Shown: piece after piece, positions 19,298 through 29,846 of the stretch | Layout: each line of letters opens with the position of its first letter | How positions within the stretch are numbered: position 1 is the stretch's first letter | NCBI GenBank assembly: GCA_021927905.1 | Contig: BLLK01000027.1 | Span: 1-64,000 of the forward strand | Reading direction: 5' to 3' | Length of the DNA stretch: 64,000 nt | Origin: Chaetoceros tenuissimus | Taxonomy: Eukaryota > Bacillariophyta > Thalassiosirophyceae > Chaetocerotales > Chaetocerotaceae | Notes under the pieces: generated by a model | The model's database searches: none | What the model was told of the DNA's origin: nothing | What the model saw: only the letters and a program-made list of their open reading frames with translations | Made by a program: the position numbers and the translations under genes

Positions 19298-20092
19298 ATG
19301 TCACGAGGTATGGGACTAGGCGATATTAGTATGGATCTTTTTGACTCTCCGGTTCCGAAGAGGCAAGATGGAAACACAGCAGAGCAGCATAGACTTGATG
19401 ATTTGAAATGTCACGATCAAAGATTGCATTACATGGAAGCCTACAACAACCATGACGAACATGATATCATGAACACAGGAGTTGCAGGACAAAGAGACGT
19501 GATGAATCAAGAAGCAGCTCTTCGTAGAGTCACGTTTGAATGTGCTGAAGATTTGAATCACAGCAAAGATGACGATGTAGACTTGAACAATTCTTCTTGG
19601 AAGAATGAAAACCAGGAAGATGTTGACATGCACAATTACGCTGGTAATGTTCAAGAGGTAAAAGAGAAGACAGATTCCACTGAAAAGAAAAATCAATTTT
19701 CAGTCGTGGAAGATGAACATCAGGATGCCGAAAATCATGAGCTTCTTACTCCCGATCTGATGCTGAATCTAAATCGCAGCATTGGTGATGCGAATGAAAA
19801 ACCTTTGGCAAGTGAAGAAGCAAGACTCAATCTATCTGTAGATTCTGGCATAAAAGAAAATGAATATGAAAAAGAGAATGAACACAGTCTCGTACCTGTG
19901 GATCATTCACCGTCATTGAAACTTGATTGTAATGATAGATACGATGTTGCAAAGACTCAACAAGAGCTACTCGAACAAGATTCTCTTGATATGATCAATT
20001 GCCTGGATGACTTTCTCGAAGACTTGAATATGTTGCGTATCAAAAATGCAATTCTCATGGACCGTATGATTATGGTTGGGGCAAATAATTGA
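19298..20092 (+). CDS. Acidic hypothetical protein with C-terminal helix
   Basis: A 264-residue protein counted from MSRGMGLGDISMDLF. The same frame is open 76 codons upstream, but that segment has low-complexity Phe/Leu/Cys-rich translation typical of 5' non-coding DNA. I therefore place the start at 19298. The body is acidic, rich in Asp, Glu, Asn and His, and probably disordered. The last 45 residues look helical (LDDFLEDLNMLRIKNAILM) and could form a coiled coil. No domain is recognised. If the upstream start were used, a hydrophobic segment (about residues 30-50) would make it a membrane protein. Confidence 0.55.
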   Translation: MSRGMGLGDISMDLFDSPVPKRQDGNTAEQHRLDDLKCHDQRLHYMEAYNNHDEHDIMNTGVAGQRDVMNQEAALRRVTFECAEDLNHSKDDDVDLNNSSWKNENQEDVDMHNYAGNVQEVKEKTDSTEKKNQFSVVEDEHQDAENHELLTPDLMLNLNRSIGDANEKPLASEEARLNLSVDSGIKENEYEKENEHSLVPVDHSPSLKLDCNDRYDVAKTQQELLEQDSLDMINCLDDFLEDLNMLRIKNAILMDRMIMVGANN

Positions 20093-20309
20093 AGAATTTG
20101 AAGCGGGGATTTCCTGTCCAGAAGACTGCAAATTTGTGTATTGGATTCACAAATAAGGAACTCTTCTCTTGTATCTTGAGAGAGCTGTGATAATTAGAGT
20201 GACACAGAATGTATGAATAGATGAATCTCAAAGTAAGAAATATTATGTTACATTATTAGAAATATTATTTGGTTTTTGCAAATTATAATTCATTATTGTT
20301 GTTTCTTGT

Positions 20310-21296
20310 TTAAGAATCAATGATAGCACACGCTTCAATAAAAGATGCATCTCCCATTCCATCTTCAAGTATGATGGGTTCCCAGATACCAGGTATGGAT
20401 TCCCCAGCTAATTGTCGTAGTTCATCTGCAGGATAACTTCCTGTTGCAACAGCTACGCATCCAACACAAATATACTCGCCGCCCTTCTCTTTTAAATCAG
20501 CTTGGACTTGACTCAGCCATTTGGCGGCCAAAACATCTGCGGGTGCATCACCAACATGTACTACTTTCTTTAATTTCTTTCCAGCATACTCTTTGTTTGA
20601 TTCAAGAATATTTCTACATCTATTCACCGCGATTGCGATTTGCTCACCACGGTCCAAATGATTTCTATCCAAATCATCGATTTTACCACTACAGTAATCG
20701 GATCCAAATCCACCTAAAAATCCAATATCATTAGCACCATACCAAGATTTTTGAGTTTGACATGGTGGACTTAATGCATTAGTCTCAAAGACACCTACGG
20801 CTTTCATCTTTTTACGTGCAATTCCTTCCACATTGCCGGTTACCAGACCACACATTACATTATTTTTCATTGTTGCCAAAGTTTTTAAATGTTCAAGCAC
20901 ACCTGGAAGAGTTGTGATGTGGTTTGCAACTTCTCCTTCTTCCATATCCGATATGAAATCATACATACAGTTAAACATTTCTTCCAACTTTGGAAATGAA
21001 TCTTTTGATTCAAGATTCAGTGTTGCCCTTGCTAATCGAAGTAAAATCAGTCCGTCCGTACTACCATGGTAAAGATGAATGGGTAATGCCTCTGCCACCG
21101 GTTGTACAGGGTTGCCATTGTTTAGAATTGTAGATACTGCGTGAGTGTAGGCTCTTGAATGAGCACTAGCGTTCATAGCATTTCCTGATCCCTTGACGAG
21201 TGTTCCATCAACATCAAAAGTGATCAGCGTGAAACCTGCTATCCTATGAATCAGTGCAAAAAATGTGAGATAAGTGAAAAACTGGAAAGACTTCAT
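20310..21296 (-). CDS. HAD-superfamily phosphatase-like protein with signal peptide
   Basis: A 328-residue protein. Residues 1-20 form a hydrophobic signal-like leader. The catalytic HAD motif I follows at once: DVDGT at residues 28-32, where D28 would be the nucleophile and D30 the acid/base. Motif II is likely VTGNVEG (Thr/Ser position) and motif IV is VHVGDAPADVLAAK near residue 245. A cap of roughly 100 residues with LYHGSTDGLILLRLA lies between motifs I and II. This is the layout of phosphoglycolate-phosphatase-like HADs. Substrate unknown. The leader suggests ER entry or plastid import, but the typical Phe after the cleavage site is not clear. Single exon. Confidence 0.85.
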   Translation of the reverse strand: MKSFQFFTYLTFFALIHRIAGFTLITFDVDGTLVKGSGNAMNASAHSRAYTHAVSTILNNGNPVQPVAEALPIHLYHGSTDGLILLRLARATLNLESKDSFPKLEEMFNCMYDFISDMEEGEVANHITTLPGVLEHLKTLATMKNNVMCGLVTGNVEGIARKKMKAVGVFETNALSPPCQTQKSWYGANDIGFLGGFGSDYCSGKIDDLDRNHLDRGEQIAIAVNRCRNILESNKEYAGKKLKKVVHVGDAPADVLAAKWLSQVQADLKEKGGEYICVGCVAVATGSYPADELRQLAGESIPGIWEPIILEDGMGDASFIEACAIIDS

Positions 21297-21733
21297 CTTT
21301 GCACAACATCACTAAAAGGGAAAGTATTGATTGTGGTATTGTGGTGAAAGAAGTAGTACGTATGAATGGAAGTTGTCAACAAAAATGACGTTCCCTTTTC
21401 AGTGAAACATAGGGGTTCATATCTTTCTATTGAACAAATTGAAACCTTTAGCCTCTCTCTACGTGTTCGTATGTCGTCATTCTTCATTGTGATTTTTCGA
21501 ATTGCATCAACATGAACTACACTCATTTTTTACGCAGAGTTTGTATGATTTTTAGCATTTCTTTCTTACCAGGAAAGTTTGCTGAAGGTGAGATTTTACT
21601 GTTTTCCGTCATCATTTTGAAAATATAGGAAAATGTTTCGGTAGGATGAGAGAATTTTTTCAAATGAAAGTATTACAGGGAAAACTTTTCATTATTACTA
21701 GTGCTGATTTAGGTGTGTATCTGGTTAGCTACA

Positions 21734-23140
21734 TTATGAAGAGGCTGATGGGTGTATTTCATTGGATTCTTCGTCTATACTGTTGTTCTTACATCTAGCA
21801 TGAAGAACTGAACTTTGAACTACTAATCGTCTTCCATACCCATTACCATTTGCACAACAACAGAATGCCATAGAACTACAAATGGATAACCACCACAAAC
21901 CCACAAATATCACAGGTGTGACGATCAACAATAGGAATAATGAAATGATGATTGCTTCCTTGGGATGCTTTCTCCAATCAATAAATCTATAAATCACCCC
22001 TTTATGAGAGTTTCCCCATTTGTAGTAAGAGTATACAAGAGACCAGAGCAAATATGAAATGCCATATAGAATTGGGCTCATGATATGTCTCATCCTCAAT
22101 GGTATTCTTGCAATGATATTTCCATCGAAAAGAAGAAGTACACCAATGATGGCGTGTTTGTAAAAGTTAATGAATGTCATTGGAATGTAAGGATCATATT
22201 CAAAAGACCAATATCCAATTGAAACAAGAAATTCCCCTGGCAATACAATTGTATATAGGAGCCACAAGAATTGAATAACGATGCCGGGTGTTGCAATGAT
22301 GCAACCATCGCTTTTCCGTGAGTTCTTATATTTTGGAGAAAACATTGAATTGTCCTTGTGAAATATTGCCAATATAGATAACAAAGTAGCCATTACCTGA
22401 TAGGTTAATGTCAGAATCAGTGTAATGTTCGTCAAATGCCCAAAGTACATGACATTTTCCATATGCCTATGGTGCAACGCATCATGATAATCTTGTTTCA
22501 ATATTTGAAATGTAGCTTGACACCATAGTATTCTCCATACAACGGGTATAGGAAATATTCTACACCATGTCGATGGAGCAAATGACGGTTGCAAGTTCAG
22601 TATTGTTGAATCATAGTCTTCTCGAATATTGAAAAAGTGATAATTGTAATCTTGCTCCATATAGACTCGAGTTTCAACTGCCATTGTTTGTGTAGACATT
22701 TCTCTTGTAACTGGTTTTGCATTCAAGCCGCATTCAGAAGATTCCGGTGACGTCTCTTTTATTCTATTATATGAATTTTTAGACTTGTATGAAAATGGAG
22801 TTGTAGGAGTTCCTCGCAATTGGTTTTCTAAATTTCTAGCAAGATAAAAGTTATCATAATATGAAAAGGACGGTGGCGATCCGCTAGAAGATGAAGTGGA
22901 ACTATTTCTCAAATAAATTGGCTGAGCAGCTTCCATATCAAGGGATGCATCAATCTCTTCTTGTGTTTCCTGATGTGTACTATAAACATCTCCATCTTGC
23001 AACAATTCAATCTCGACATCTGAAAAATGTCCTTGTTTCTTGGGTGAAATTGCATCGTATGTGTTTTGCTCCTGGTTTGATAGCAGTGATGATTCAGTTA
23101 GACATTGCAACTCTTGCAAGTCCTTGAAGCTATTGCCCAT
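21734..23140 (-). CDS. Multi-pass membrane protein, possibly Rolling-stone/FAR-17a-like
   Basis: A 468-residue protein. The first ~185 residues are hydrophilic, Ser/Thr/Gln-rich and presumably cytosolic. About six hydrophobic segments follow: near 230-255, 275-305, 322-340, 348-368, 400-425 and a last Cys-rich one before the tail. The arrangement WSFEYDPYIPMTFINFYKH and the later YGISYLLWSLVYSYY recall Rolling-stone or AIG1/FAR-17a proteins. I hold that only as a possibility. No catalytic motif is clear. Single exon; the stop lies in an AT-rich 3' region convergent with no gene. Confidence 0.6.
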   Translation of the reverse strand: MGNSFKDLQELQCLTESSLLSNQEQNTYDAISPKKQGHFSDVEIELLQDGDVYSTHQETQEEIDASLDMEAAQPIYLRNSSTSSSSGSPPSFSYYDNFYLARNLENQLRGTPTTPFSYKSKNSYNRIKETSPESSECGLNAKPVTREMSTQTMAVETRVYMEQDYNYHFFNIREDYDSTILNLQPSFAPSTWCRIFPIPVVWRILWCQATFQILKQDYHDALHHRHMENVMYFGHLTNITLILTLTYQVMATLLSILAIFHKDNSMFSPKYKNSRKSDGCIIATPGIVIQFLWLLYTIVLPGEFLVSIGYWSFEYDPYIPMTFINFYKHAIIGVLLLFDGNIIARIPLRMRHIMSPILYGISYLLWSLVYSYYKWGNSHKGVIYRFIDWRKHPKEAIIISLFLLLIVTPVIFVGLWWLSICSSMAFCCCANGNGYGRRLVVQSSVLHARCKNNSIDEESNEIHPSASS

Positions 23141-23745
23141 GTTTTAATCAGGGGAGGAGAGGTGGGATATATCGATAGTGGTAGATGTAAGTGAAGTAAT
23201 GACTAAAACAAGAAACAAAGGTGAAATTGAAATGTGATGAATGATGTGATGATGTTGAAAGCTGTCCCAATGTCGAAGGTGTCAGGAGGAAGGAGGAAGA
23301 GCAGCAGCGTGACAGGTGAGCCACTTGAGCCACTCTCTTGTTTGTACGTACGTACATGAACATACGTACTTATTTGTGACACATTTCCTTTTCTCTTTCC
23401 CCTTTCTTACTTTTTATGGTGAGAGCGTCACATTCAATGGTTCCAAGATCTTTGCTTCCGAAGACATGACAGAGGTACAGACTTCAAATTCTTCTTCGTT
23501 TTGGATTTTGTTCTCATCATCATCCCTTCATCATAAAGTCCTAATTTGAAACTACTTCATACTTACTTAAAGTATTTCATATCATTACTTTTGAAGGGGT
23601 TTATCATTTATAATTGTGACAGATACGCCTTCAAAATTACAGGTTATTTTGCTCTCGTTTTTAAAGCATATCTACTTCCGTTTTACCGAAAACCTTCCAC
23701 ATACACACAGAACAAAGCTTTGAACACATTATATTTACATCTAAA

Positions 23746-24726
23746 ATGTCTACAAAACTTAATGAATTGGAAAATGCAACAGTGGGAATGACAGTTGGAG
23801 TGATTGAAGTTCTTTGCCTTCAACCATTCAACTATGCCAAGAATATGGTTCAACAAGGTCAACCACTCACCGCCGACCCACGTAAATTGTATCGCGGAGT
23901 TGGTGCTAACTGCATCAACATGGGATCTTGTACCATGATCCAGTTTGCTGTGGGAGGATCTCTCAAAAAGACAATCACTGGAGGAGATTCCTCTCGTAAA
24001 TTGAAACCAGCTGAAGAGATGGGTTGTGGAATTGTTGCAGGTGTCATATCTGCTTTGGTTGGTTCTCCACTTGAACTTATCATGATTCAGCAACAGAGAA
24101 AGGGAGGCGGAAGTCTAGAGACTCTAAAGTCTATTGCGAAACCAAGTCACGTTATGAGAGGCTACACTGGTGCTGCTGTGAGAGAAGGTTTGTGGACATG
24201 CGGATACTTGAGTATCCCACCTATTGTTAGATCGAATTTGATGGAGCAATTTCCAGATACATTTGATAGTCAAGCAAAGGCCCGAGTTCCTGCTGCTCTT
24301 TTGGGTGGGTTGTTTGCTTGTTATTTGACACATCCATTTGATACTATCAAAACTTGTATGCAGGGAGATATTGAACGTGTTAAGTTCAAGGGATTCTTGC
24401 AGACTGCAGGGGTTGTAAATGCAGAAAGTGGATTCACTGGATTCTACCGCGGAGCTACCTTCAGATATGGGTGAGTCTATTTATATATATATTTCACTTA
24501 CAATCTTCTTTCTCTAGACCATTATTCAAATCATTTTGTTCTCCAATAAAAAGACGTATGGTGATTGCTGTTGGAATGATGGACTTCTTACAGGTAAGTT
24601 CTATTGATTTTGAATGCCTATTTCTCTTCTTGATTTGCAATTTAGATATAATCAAATCTCATCAATGTGTTTCATTTTGAATAGAGTATGATTGGACCTC
24701 TTTTGTACCCGTCAAAGTTTGCTTAA
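23746..24726 (+). CDS. Mitochondrial carrier (SLC25) family protein, three exons
   Basis: Exons 23746-24470, 24518-24593 and 24685-24726 give 280 residues. Intron 1 is 47 bp (GTGAGT...CTCTAG) and intron 2 is 91 bp (GTAAGT...AATAG); both keep frame. Three repeats carry carrier-type motifs after the odd helices: LQPFNYAKN near residue 26, GSPLELIMIQQQ near 107 and THPFDTIKTCMQ near 194. Only the third keeps the full PxDxxK, so repeats 1 and 2 are degenerate. The substrate is unknown. It should sit in the mitochondrial inner membrane, although some carriers of this family are peroxisomal or plastidial. The last exon encodes just 13 residues. Confidence 0.85.
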
Positions 24727-25303
24727 AAACTATTGAACATGTACAAGTATTAGTCTCTGTTCCAGACTTGAATTTCGATATCAGAAAGTGGGAAAATCTT
24801 TTGGTAGAAATGTACATATTCTTCAAAACTATGAATGAGCGTAGTTATGGCAGATGTGAATTTTAGGAGAATAACTTACTCCTATTACAATACACATGTA
24901 ACAATTAAATTCAATCAGTTGCCTTTAAGCCTTCTGACATTTCGAGTCCATTTGCAATCATTTGAAAGAATTGTGCCTAGTTAGTTATGACAATTCCTCC
25001 GCCTATTCAAAGGAATGTAGATGAATATACATCATGTGTCACAGCACCTTTATACTTTCAATTCCAATTCAGAAATCCACCAATTGGCCTTTTAGAATGC
25101 GCCTGTCTTGCAGGTAAGATAAATTTAGTTGAAAACGCGATTGGGATTCAATTGAAAGTGGTCGTTTTCTCCTCACATTTTTCCGTTTTTTTGCACGGCC
25201 GTTTTCTTTCCACACGATGAAAACCCACGTTGGTGAATACAATTTCACTTTTTCAACTTTTTATTAATTACTTGCTTAGATTCTTCTCCTTAACCTTTGG
25301 AAA
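24727..25303. other. Intergenic with a possible short upstream exon
   Basis: An ATG at 24987 opens 42 codons ending in LLECACLA at a good donor (GTAAGA at 25114). Joined to the acceptor TTGCTTAG before 25278 it would stop four codons later. It could be a short upstream ORF of the next gene or an ankyrin-like remnant; I could not confirm either. Confidence 0.25.
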
Positions 25304-27397
25304 ATGATGAGAGACATAGATGAAGAAGAGGCTGTATGCAACCTCGAAACAAACATTGCTTCGCCTACAGACTACTCAATATTGGGAACCTCAACAGTTG
25401 GTGACAATGGTACTTATGCATATGATGATGACTTCAGTGAAATTGATATTCCAGATACTCCATCTATAGCTATGGAGGCAAATTTCTTCCCGGCAGATAA
25501 TAGATCTATTCAAGGCGACAACGTTAGTGTAGGTAGTTCCTTTATGGATTATACCTATAGCAATAATTACAACGACGAGAGCACAATTGCAACTACAACC
25601 AAACGACCTGATACATTTACTCCATACTCACACGGAACAAATGATTCAAATAAAAAGTTCTTTAGTTCAGCATCTATCACCCGCCCAGCTCCAATAGTTA
25701 TCGAGGATGATAATGATATTGGGGATGAATCAAGCGATAACAAAGAATGTATCCCTTTATGGATCTCAAATGCTTCCAATTCAATCAAGCTTGTTATAGT
25801 TTTAGCAACAGCTATGCTTCTTGCAAGTTTAGCGTTAGTTTCCATCACTGCATCAGTTTCTGGTACAGAAGACAGTAGTAGGAACATAGATAGTGGGAGC
25901 TCTAGCAATACTTTTGGATTTGTTACAGCACCTCCAGTGACCTCTGACGCTGAAATTTTCATTGTCACGTCAGAACCAACAAAAAGTCCCGAGTTAGTCC
26001 ATATTCCAATTTCTCCTTCACACATCCCCTCGAATGCACCAATCACTCGTTCACCCACAATGGCTCCAACTTACGCACCTGTCACGTTGCCACCGACTTC
26101 TTCTCCTACATTGATGCCAGTGACAAATTCACCAACAAATTATCCTTCCACCTCACCAATAATTTCACCACCCACTACATCTCCTTCGGAAACAGAAACT
26201 ATATCACCATCTACGCAACTTTCTTCAACCCCTTCAACATTTTTACCAACTACCCATGAACCCACAAGGGAAACGCCTAGTCCGACAGAAGAGTCAACAA
26301 GTTCACCGTCCACGCAACTTTCTACAACCCCTTCAACCTTTTTACCAACTACTTATGAACCCACGAGGGAAACTCCTAGTCCAACAGAAGAGTCATCAAG
26401 CAAACCTTCAACAAATCTTCCAACTGTAGAAGCATCAAACAAACCATCCACTTCATCTCCAACTGGAAATATTACAAATAATCCCTCAACAGCAATGCCT
26501 TCATATGAACCTTCATCAGTTTCTCCGACAAATGTTCCATCCATGCTATCAACTCTTCAACCATCTGCTTCTGTAATACCAACACAAGTTCCTACAATTG
26601 AAAAGAATGAGGTATCTTTCTTTGTCCTTTCTGGCAATGCAAACACTCCGGAACTTGCAGCAAAGCTTGGCGAGTTACCAGTAAATGACGGAGAGTGGCT
26701 TGTTCATCTTGGAAATTGGAACGACGTTGAAGCCAATTCTTGTATCGAAGAAAATTATGAACTAATTGCCGAGACATATAGTAACACATCTGTACCTGTT
26801 TATTTTGTTCCTGGAGAAAACGAATGGAACAACTGTCCGAACTATAATGTTGAAGATGAAACACAAACATTATGGACTGATAATTTGGTATGGTACGAAT
26901 GGGAGCATTGGGACATGGATAAAAAGAGAAGGGGATACGAAATGAAGAGACAGAAGGAACGTGAAGAAAATTTCTCATTCATGTACAATGAGGCACTATA
27001 CATTGGACTGAATATGGTCGATGGACAACAATGGAATACAAATGCATGGAACCAGAGGTTGAGTGCCAATGCAAAATATGTTATTGAAGCAGTTGAAAAG
27101 AATGAAGATGCAAAACTGATTGTAATTTTTGCAAGTGCAGGAAGCACCACTAACAACATCCCATTCTTTAGCATCTTGAAAGACAAAGTGATCGAGTGGA
27201 CTGGAAAAGGAAGAGAACTTAATTTCTTGTATATTACTCAGAGCAATGAACCTTTAGGATATAGCAGAGATGTTTTCGGCATCAAGAACTTTCTTGAATT
27301 GAAAGTTCAAAACAACCAGTTCCCACCTACCAAAATTACTCTTGATACGAACAGATATAAAATGGTGTTTGATGACTCAAAATGGTTCGAAAGCTAG
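25304..27397 (+). CDS. Membrane-anchored PS/PT-rich protein with metallophosphoesterase-like domain
   Basis: A 697-residue single-exon protein. Residues 1-155 are hydrophilic and acidic. One transmembrane segment follows at about 160-183 (KLVIVLATAMLLASLALV), so this looks like a type II membrane protein. A Pro/Ser/Thr repeat linker spans about 225-430, including two nearly identical blocks with EPTRETPSPTEES. The C-terminal domain (435-697) resembles calcineurin-like phosphoesterases: FVLSGNA for the first metal motif, HLGNWNDV for GDxxD, and VPGENEWNNC for the GNHE/GDNEW motif. Key metal ligands look altered (Asp to Asn), so catalysis may be lost. A wall-associated or extracellular role is inferred. 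Confidence 0.75.
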   Translation: MMRDIDEEEAVCNLETNIASPTDYSILGTSTVGDNGTYAYDDDFSEIDIPDTPSIAMEANFFPADNRSIQGDNVSVGSSFMDYTYSNNYNDESTIATTTKRPDTFTPYSHGTNDSNKKFFSSASITRPAPIVIEDDNDIGDESSDNKECIPLWISNASNSIKLVIVLATAMLLASLALVSITASVSGTEDSSRNIDSGSSSNTFGFVTAPPVTSDAEIFIVTSEPTKSPELVHIPISPSHIPSNAPITRSPTMAPTYAPVTLPPTSSPTLMPVTNSPTNYPSTSPIISPPTTSPSETETISPSTQLSSTPSTFLPTTHEPTRETPSPTEESTSSPSTQLSTTPSTFLPTTYEPTRETPSPTEESSSKPSTNLPTVEASNKPSTSSPTGNITNNPSTAMPSYEPSSVSPTNVPSMLSTLQPSASVIPTQVPTIEKNEVSFFVLSGNANTPELAAKLGELPVNDGEWLVHLGNWNDVEANSCIEENYELIAETYSNTSVPVYFVPGENEWNNCPNYNVEDETQTLWTDNLVWYEWEHWDMDKKRRGYEMKRQKEREENFSFMYNEALYIGLNMVDGQQWNTNAWNQRLSANAKYVIEAVEKNEDAKLIVIFASAGSTTNNIPFFSILKDKVIEWTGKGRELNFLYITQSNEPLGYSRDVFGIKNFLELKVQNNQFPPTKITLDTNRYKMVFDDSKWFES

Positions 27398-27504
27398 ATA
27401 ACAATGCTTAACAACTGTACTAAAAGGAAAAGAATTCAGATGTATCGATATAACAATATGCCCTTAGATTACAATGCAGGCTCTAACGTAAAGAATGTAT
27501 TTTA

Positions 27505-28047
27505 CTACTCAACCTTTGACTTGTTTGCAGTGTTCTTCATCAATAATTTGACGTAATAAATCAAGAGAAGGGTGTTGAGAATATGCGTAGAAATGCACAA
27601 TACACATAATTCTCTCAATTGATAGAGCTTTGTACCGAGGAAAATACTGGATGACATTGCCATACAATTCATTACAACAGTAAGTTTCTTAACGATGCTA
27701 GTCTTTGGCAAGAAGGACTCTGACAGGAAAATGATTGTGTAGTATAGAAATCCTAGCATTGCATTAGGCACATCGAGAATAGATCCTTCTTCAACAATTC
27801 CAAAATAAGTCAACATACGTCCCTCTGGAAGAGCGAATACTTGAGAGCAGCTAGCACCAATGGATTCTATGTCGCACAAAGCTTTGAATTCCTCTTCTTC
27901 TCCAAAAATTCCACCCATTGTAGATGTCTCAGAAGTAGTAGTAGTAGATTGCTCATATTTGTGGCTAGTTTTATGTTCAACATAAAGGGCGTATAGAGAA
28001 AGTACTACTCCAATAACGCATAAAGTTCTTGTGTATAGACTAGGCAT
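27505..28047 (-). CDS. Vitamin K epoxide reductase (VKOR) family protein
   Basis: A 180-residue single-domain VKOR. This family uses a quinone to oxidise partner thiols, or reduces vitamin K epoxide, in a four-helix membrane bundle. All catalytic elements are seen: the loop Cys pair C58 and C67 (ALCDIESIGASCSQVF), the conserved Asn in VPNAMLGF, and the active CxxC at C148-C151 (CVLCISTH). A short N-terminal membrane helix (residues 8-24) precedes the loop. There is no fused thioredoxin domain, unlike plant and cyanobacterial VKORs, so it resembles the animal ER form. The start is the only in-frame Met upstream of the first helix. Confidence 0.93.
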   Translation of the reverse strand: MPSLYTRTLCVIGVVLSLYALYVEHKTSHKYEQSTTTTSETSTMGGIFGEEEEFKALCDIESIGASCSQVFALPEGRMLTYFGIVEEGSILDVPNAMLGFLYYTIIFLSESFLPKTSIVKKLTVVMNCMAMSSSIFLGTKLYQLRELCVLCISTHILNTLLLIYYVKLLMKNTANKSKVE

Positions 28048-28536
28048 CTGGTCTTTTCTTAACTTGATTTTGGAAACTATGTTGTTTACCTTGCTCGCTT
28101 ATCTGTGCCATGCGTGCATTGTTCTAATCCAAAAAGCACAGTTCTTGTTTTATTGTTTGAAACAAGCGAGCAAGCGTAAATGAGTTCGTCGTTTTTATTT
28201 TTTTAAAAAAGCGCCTAGACTAGCCATCAGTCAGTAGCTAGCTGCGAAACAACTTCGAATACTGTTCACGGACGGCAAGCCGTTACATCTCCTAACAAAA
28301 CTAAATCCCCCAATAAATGGGCTAAAATACCTCTATTTGACGATATGTAGGCCATTTATCCGTCACATTGTACAATGTCGTTTCATTGTTAATTTCTTTG
28401 ATTTTCAATAGCTCACCATTTCGTTCCGTTTCCTCATGTTGTTTCTCATTTTTCCATCTCTAAAGCATATGTAACGCAAAAATTCAAAAATATATATTTG
28501 CAATTTTGAAAATGTTCAACTTTGTTGTAATATAAA
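28048..28536. other. Divergent intergenic region with inverted repeat
   Basis: This is the promoter region of VKOR and of the small gene that follows. An 11-bp inverted repeat lies at 28090-28100 (CTTGCTCGCTT) and 28164-28174. I see no other feature. Confidence 0.4.
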
Positions 28537-28914
28537 ATGGTGGCGAGCAAGTTCATTCAACAACAGACGAGTGCAATAAATAGTTTTGGTTTACTTAAAA
28601 TTTACAAAGATGTTAAACAAAGTTGAATGAAGATTTTTTATTCTCGTATTAGATAGAATTTTATTTGCTGCAACAATTTTGTTTGTATATGCTGCAGTTG
28701 TCTTTGCCGTTTTCTCCAAGAGTGCCAGAAGAGAAACGAATATTTACGCCTTTGCTTGTGATGTCAAGAAACTTGATCTTGCTGGTAACTATTTTGAATT
28801 CAATCATATTCTTTCGGCTTAACCATATTCATCAACTATTCTGTCTCCTTTGCATTTGTAAAAGCTTTCAAAGTAGTCTTTTGTTTCTGAATAGACTCAT
28901 TGGGCGGCCGCTAG
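28537..28914 (+). CDS. Tiny spliced single-pass membrane protein
   Basis: Three exons, 28537-28588, 28653-28784 and 28895-28914, give 67 residues. Intron 1 (64 bp, GTTTAC...TATTAG) and intron 2 (110 bp, GTAACT...GAATAG, with a CTTAAC branch-like site) both split codons in matching phase 1. The protein has a short Gln-rich N-terminus (MVASKFIQQQ), one hydrophobic helix (ILFAATILFVYAAVVFAVF) and a short polar tail ending DSLGGR. Both junctions preserve the frame and the middle exon has protein-like composition. The small size makes this a prediction only. Family and function unknown. Confidence 0.45.
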
Positions 28915-29846
28915 AGGAGGATGCTCCTTCCTAAATCATGGAATGATATATAGTAATCATATTTGTTTTTCTACAACCTAATACTAAAACTGTAATCATA
29001 TGAGCGATGGATATTCCCTACATGACCAATTGGTACCTGTATTTGGCAAAACTATTGAAGTTGCAATACATACAGCTTGAAAGACCGAATTCTTTTACCC
29101 TTCTTTCGTCATGAAGCAGCTATCACAGTGAGCCATAACATTTTTTATAGTCAATATCCAGCGACGGCGAGCCACAAGTATACAGATATGTTAGTAATGA
29201 ATACATGTACAGCTTGCCGTCGCTAGATAATACATTTCAGACGAGTTATGCACTCGCATCTATCAAATTTTGAAAGTTAATTAACTTTTTATCGTTGAGT
29301 TGAACGAGTTAAGTCCCATCTTGTATTTTTCACATCGTGTAAAAATTGGTGGCTATGAAGCAATAGGCCATTTATTCTGGTATGTCTTGTACGTGTCTAC
29401 GGGGATGTTGCTTCCCCCCAATTCTTGCCGTCCGTGGTTGTTGTTGTCATCAGTCATGCTCAGAAGGAGGGAAGGAAAGAGCAATTACTGTACGTATACT
29501 CTATATATCGGAGAAAAGACAAAATTTTTAACCTTCTTGTAAATTTCTGGACATTCTATTATAGCTTACTCACTTACTTAAATATCCACATCCCGGGAAG
29601 AACCCATCTCCAACAAATATCCAGTACACAATATACGTACCAGACAGAGAATGCAACGAAATCCGCACTATTTTGGCTTGCAAACATGACCGAGAGAGAA
29701 TGGTACGACGAGACAGCCGAAAAGTATTTCCAAAGGACCCCTACCCCTCTCAGAGCCAAGAGCCCCTAGAGAAGAGAGAAGCAATATTACTTTTATGCCC
29801 ACAAATAATATTTCAATAGGTTCATAGTTTCCTAAAAAAATTAACA
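28915..29846. other. Intergenic region with long-arm hairpin
   Basis: Most of these 930 bp show no convincing gene. An inverted repeat of about 12 bp with one mismatch pairs GCGACGGCGAGC near 29162 with GCTTGCCGTCGC near 29213. Short open frames here lack recognisable features. Confidence 0.4.

Noticed and set aside
29300-29769. Overlapping plus-strand frames before the ankyrin gene
   Set aside because: Two overlapping frames with no domain and poor composition; probably 5' flank.
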